Assembly (NCBI RefSeq): GCF_042650645.1
Contig: NZ_JBHSBI010000001.1
Coordinates: forward strand, 434,001 to 498,000
DNA: 64,000 nt
Origin: Nonomuraea purpurea
Lineage (GTDB): Bacteria > Actinomycetota > Actinomycetes > Streptosporangiales > Streptosporangiaceae
Direction: 5' to 3'
The position numbers and the translations under genes are program-made. This document shows, in pieces, positions 61,740-64,000 of this stretch (the stretch's first letter is position 1; every line of letters starts with the position of its first letter). The notes below the pieces were generated by a model, which was given only the letters and a program-made list of their open reading frames with translations, was not told the DNA's origin and searched no databases.

Positions 61740-64000
61740 ACGGACCGCCCGGAACCCACCCACCGCCCGCACCGTCGGGACTGGGCCCGCTTGGTGTGCG
61801 GTCGGGTGGGCCTGGCTCGGTGGTGCGTAGGGTGGCGTCTGTCGGTCTTGTGGGGTTGCTTGGCGCGATCGCTGGGCTGGCGTTCGACGGGGTTTTCCCG
61901 CTGGCTGCGCTGATTCCCGTTGTCGCGCTTGCCGCCGGGGTGCCGTGTGTGCTCGCGCTGCTGCTGGCCGGCCGGTTGCCGCTGTGGGGGGCGATCCCGG
62001 TGAGCGTGCTGGCCTGGCTGGTGGCCGTGTCGGCGACCGTGTTCAGGGCGGAGGCGTGGCTGGGGGTCGTGCCGAGCCCGGCGTCCGTCCGCGCGGCCCT
62101 GCTCGGAGTGCGCGACGCGGGCGGCTGGCTGCTGACCACCATTCTGCCCGCGGCCCCCGACAGCAAGGCGATCGTGCTGGTCAGCTTCCTGGTCTGGGCC
62201 GCCACGACGGCGGGCGCCGAGGTCGCGCTGCGCACCACGGCCGTCCTGCTGCCGGCCCTGGCCGCGCTGCCCGTGCTCGCGGTCGCCGTCGTCCTGGGCG
62301 TCGGGGGCGCGGGGTCGGCGGTGCCGTACGCGGCGGTGTTCGCGGCCTGCGCGCTGCTGCTCGCCCTGGTCAGGGCGGCCAGATCGGCGGGGACGGTCGC
62401 GGCCGGCGTCCCGTTGCTGGCCTGCCTGGTGCTGGCCGCCGTCGTCGCCGGGCCCGTGCTGCCCATGGCGGAGCGACCGTACGACGTACGCACGCTCGTC
62501 GAACCGCCCCCGCCGAAGCCGATCGACGGCGTGAGCGCGCTCGACCAGGTGTCGGCGTGGCTCCAGAACCCCCAACGCGAACTGTTCACCGTCACCACCA
62601 CTTCCGAGGCGAACCTGCGGCTGGCCGTCCTCGACACCTTCGACGGGGTCACGTGGACGTCGAACGCCGGCTTCGTCCCCACCGGCGGCCGGGTGCCCGG
62701 CTCGGAGAGCGCGAGTGACGCGGTCCGGCAGCGGTTCACCTTGCAGCGGCTGCCGGGCCCGTGGCTGCCCGCCGCCGACCGGCCGACGCTCGCCACCGGG
62801 GCCGGCATCGTGGTCGATCCCGCGACCGGCATGCTGGCCAGCACGCAGGCGCGCGAGGGCATGACGTACGAGGTGACCTCGGGCATCCGCCGCTACTCGG
62901 CCGCCGAGCTGCGCGCGGCGACCCCCGCCCAGGACCCGGGGGCGCTGCGGCTTCCCGACGGGCCCGACGGACGTACACCGCCGCAACGCGCCCGGCTCGC
63001 CGAGATCGCCCGCCGCGCCACGGCTGGAGCCAAGAGCCCGACCCAGCAGGCCGCCCGGCTGGCCGCCTACTTGCGCAAACACGCCAAGAACGATGTGACC
63101 TCGGCACCTGGGCACGGGTACCGCAGCATCGAGTTCTTCCTGACGGAGTCGCGGCGGGGGACCACCGAGCAGTTCGCGGCATCGTTCGCGCTGCTGGCCC
63201 GATCCATCGGCCTCCCCACCCGCATCGTCGTGGGCTTCCGCCCCGGCACCCCCACAACCACCCCGCCCCCCACCCCGGACGGCCCCGGCGCAGCGGGCTC
63301 GAAGGGTACGGCTGGCTCGGGCGGTACGGCGGGTGCCGACGGCTTCCCGGGTGTTGGTTGGCCGGTGGGGTCGGCGGGTGGTGGCGGTGCGGTGGGTGCC
63401 GATGGCTTCTCGGGTGTTGGTGGTGAGGGAAGGCCGACGAGTGTTGGCCGGCCGGTGAGGTCGGCGGGGAGTGGTGATGTTGCGGGGGGTGTGCGGCAGG
63501 TGCGGGGTGGGGATGTGCTGGCCTGGGCCGAGGTGCGGTTTGAGGGGATCGGGTGGGTGCCGTTCTATCCGACGCCGTCCCGTACGCACTCGGGAGGGAA
63601 CGGCGACGTGGCGGAGGGGGCGCCGAAGCAGGCGCGGGAGATCGAGCAGGCGATCAACAGCGACTCCTCCCAGCCCAAGCCGACTCCCAAGCCCTCCAAC
63701 CCGTCGACCCCGACCGGCAAACCCCGCGCGGACGGCTCGTCCGACAACCCGGCCGTGTGGCTGGCCATCCCGGCGGGCATGCTGGTCGCGTACCTGGTCG
63801 CCGTCATCGTCGTCCCGCCCGTACGGCGGATGCGCCGCCGCCGGGCCGCTTCCCCTGCCGCGCGGGTGGCGGGAGCGTGGCGTCAGACGGTGACCAGGTT
63901 GCGCGGGGCCGGGATCCCGGTGGCGTCGGGCGCGTTGACGGCACGCGAGGTGGCGTTCCTGGCGGAGTCCGGCCTGGGGCCGCCGGCCCGCGAACCCCTG
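61727..64000 (+). CDS. TgpA-like membrane transglutaminase-fold protein, cut by the window edge
   Basis: At least 758 residues, running off the right edge. Six or seven N-terminal membrane helices, then a periplasmic/extracellular transglutaminase domain, a Pro/Thr linker, a further membrane helix (VWLAIPAGMLVAYLVAVIVV) and a C-terminal part. The transglutaminase positions read GTTEQFA (Cys replaced by Thr), LAWAEV (His replaced by Leu) and WVPFYPTP (Asp replaced by Tyr), so it should be inactive as an enzyme. A Gly-rich repeated insertion lies between the first two sites. ATG 61727 overlaps the DUF58 stop. Confidence 0.85.
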   Translation, partial: MAELNGPPGTHPPPAPSGLGPLGVRSGGPGSVVRRVASVGLVGLLGAIAGLAFDGVFPLAALIPVVALAAGVPCVLALLLAGRLPLWGAIPVSVLAWLVAVSATVFRAEAWLGVVPSPASVRAALLGVRDAGGWLLTTILPAAPDSKAIVLVSFLVWAATTAGAEVALRTTAVLLPALAALPVLAVAVVLGVGGAGSAVPYAAVFAACALLLALVRAARSAGTVAAGVPLLACLVLAAVVAGPVLPMAERPYDVRTLVEPPPPKPIDGVSALDQVSAWLQNPQRELFTVTTTSEANLRLAVLDTFDGVTWTSNAGFVPTGGRVPGSESASDAVRQRFTLQRLPGPWLPAADRPTLATGAGIVVDPATGMLASTQAREGMTYEVTSGIRRYSAAELRAATPAQDPGALRLPDGPDGRTPPQRARLAEIARRATAGAKSPTQQAARLAAYLRKHAKNDVTSAPGHGYRSIEFFLTESRRGTTEQFAASFALLARSIGLPTRIVVGFRPGTPTTTPPPTPDGPGAAGSKGTAGSGGTAGADGFPGVGWPVGSAGGGGAVGADGFSGVGGEGRPTSVGRPVRSAGSGDVAGGVRQVRGGDVLAWAEVRFEGIGWVPFYPTPSRTHSGGNGDVAEGAPKQAREIEQAINSDSSQPKPTPKPSNPSTPTGKPRADGSSDNPAVWLAIPAGMLVAYLVAVIVVPPVRRMRRRRAASPAARVAGAWRQTVTRLRGAGIPVASGALTAREVAFLAESGLGPPAREPL

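Noticed and set aside
61322..63589. A 755-codon minus-strand open frame
   Set aside because: Shadow of the DUF58 and transglutaminase genes, with biased Arg/Pro/Gly composition.

Overview
The window is high-GC DNA with the GTG/TTG starts, GGAGG-type ribosome sites and gene families (Scr1-type XRE/DUF397 pairs, TPR-XRE regulators, YbaB, fn3/DUF58/transglutaminase clusters) of a filamentous actinomycete. Streptosporangiales is my best guess, from family content only. No rRNA, tRNA or CRISPR array was recognised.

Left part (1-7,900): an accessory zone of small hypotheticals and regulators. A two-gene cassette occurs twice (about 765-1395 and 3590-4240) around a TPR-XRE regulator and a protein with an internal repeat. 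An XRE/DUF397 pair, an HNH nuclease and a MazG-like pyrophosphohydrolase follow.

Defence island (about 6,300-31,150): HNH nuclease, MazG-like protein, exported or cytosolic DUF1023 hydrolase with a lipoprotein, truncated HNH copy, PD-(D/E)XK-DUF2075 helicase, ScoMcrA-like type IV restriction enzyme, and one long BREX operon. The BREX order is HTH, brxE-like, brxA, brxB, brxC, an AlbA/HATPase/TPR protein, pglX (as two overlapping ORFs), pglZ, brxL. This is BREX type 1 with three extra genes. The pglX split between catalytic core and target-recognition half, in a stretch of lower GC, is the most interesting observation. A GlxA-type regulator lacking its C-terminus lies at the right edge.

Middle (31,300-49,600): mostly ordinary genes. 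There is a saccharopine-dehydrogenase-like oxidoreductase, a minus-strand operon (S1C protease, MoxR ATPase, DUF58, two VWA proteins), a TetR regulator with a clear operator-promoter ahead of a monooxygenase-like protein and an FMN reductase, an IS5-type remnant, two NUDIX proteins, a broken RecF/OLD-like ATPase, a GntR regulator, a secreted EEP-fold enzyme, an M36 metalloprotease behind a perfect 20-bp palindrome, and a secreted serine hydrolase.

Right part (49,600-64,000): a decayed carbohydrate cluster (two lacI fragments enclosing an oxidoreductase, a PmoA-like protein with two apparent internal deletions, a cupin and a broken beta-helix lyase), a methyltransferase, a DUF262-HipA kinase pair that looks like a second defence or toxin module, and a cluster of YbaB, fn3 protein, DUF58 and TgpA-like transglutaminase. 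The transglutaminase runs off the right edge and has lost all three catalytic residues. Functions are from family recognition by eye; no searches were run.
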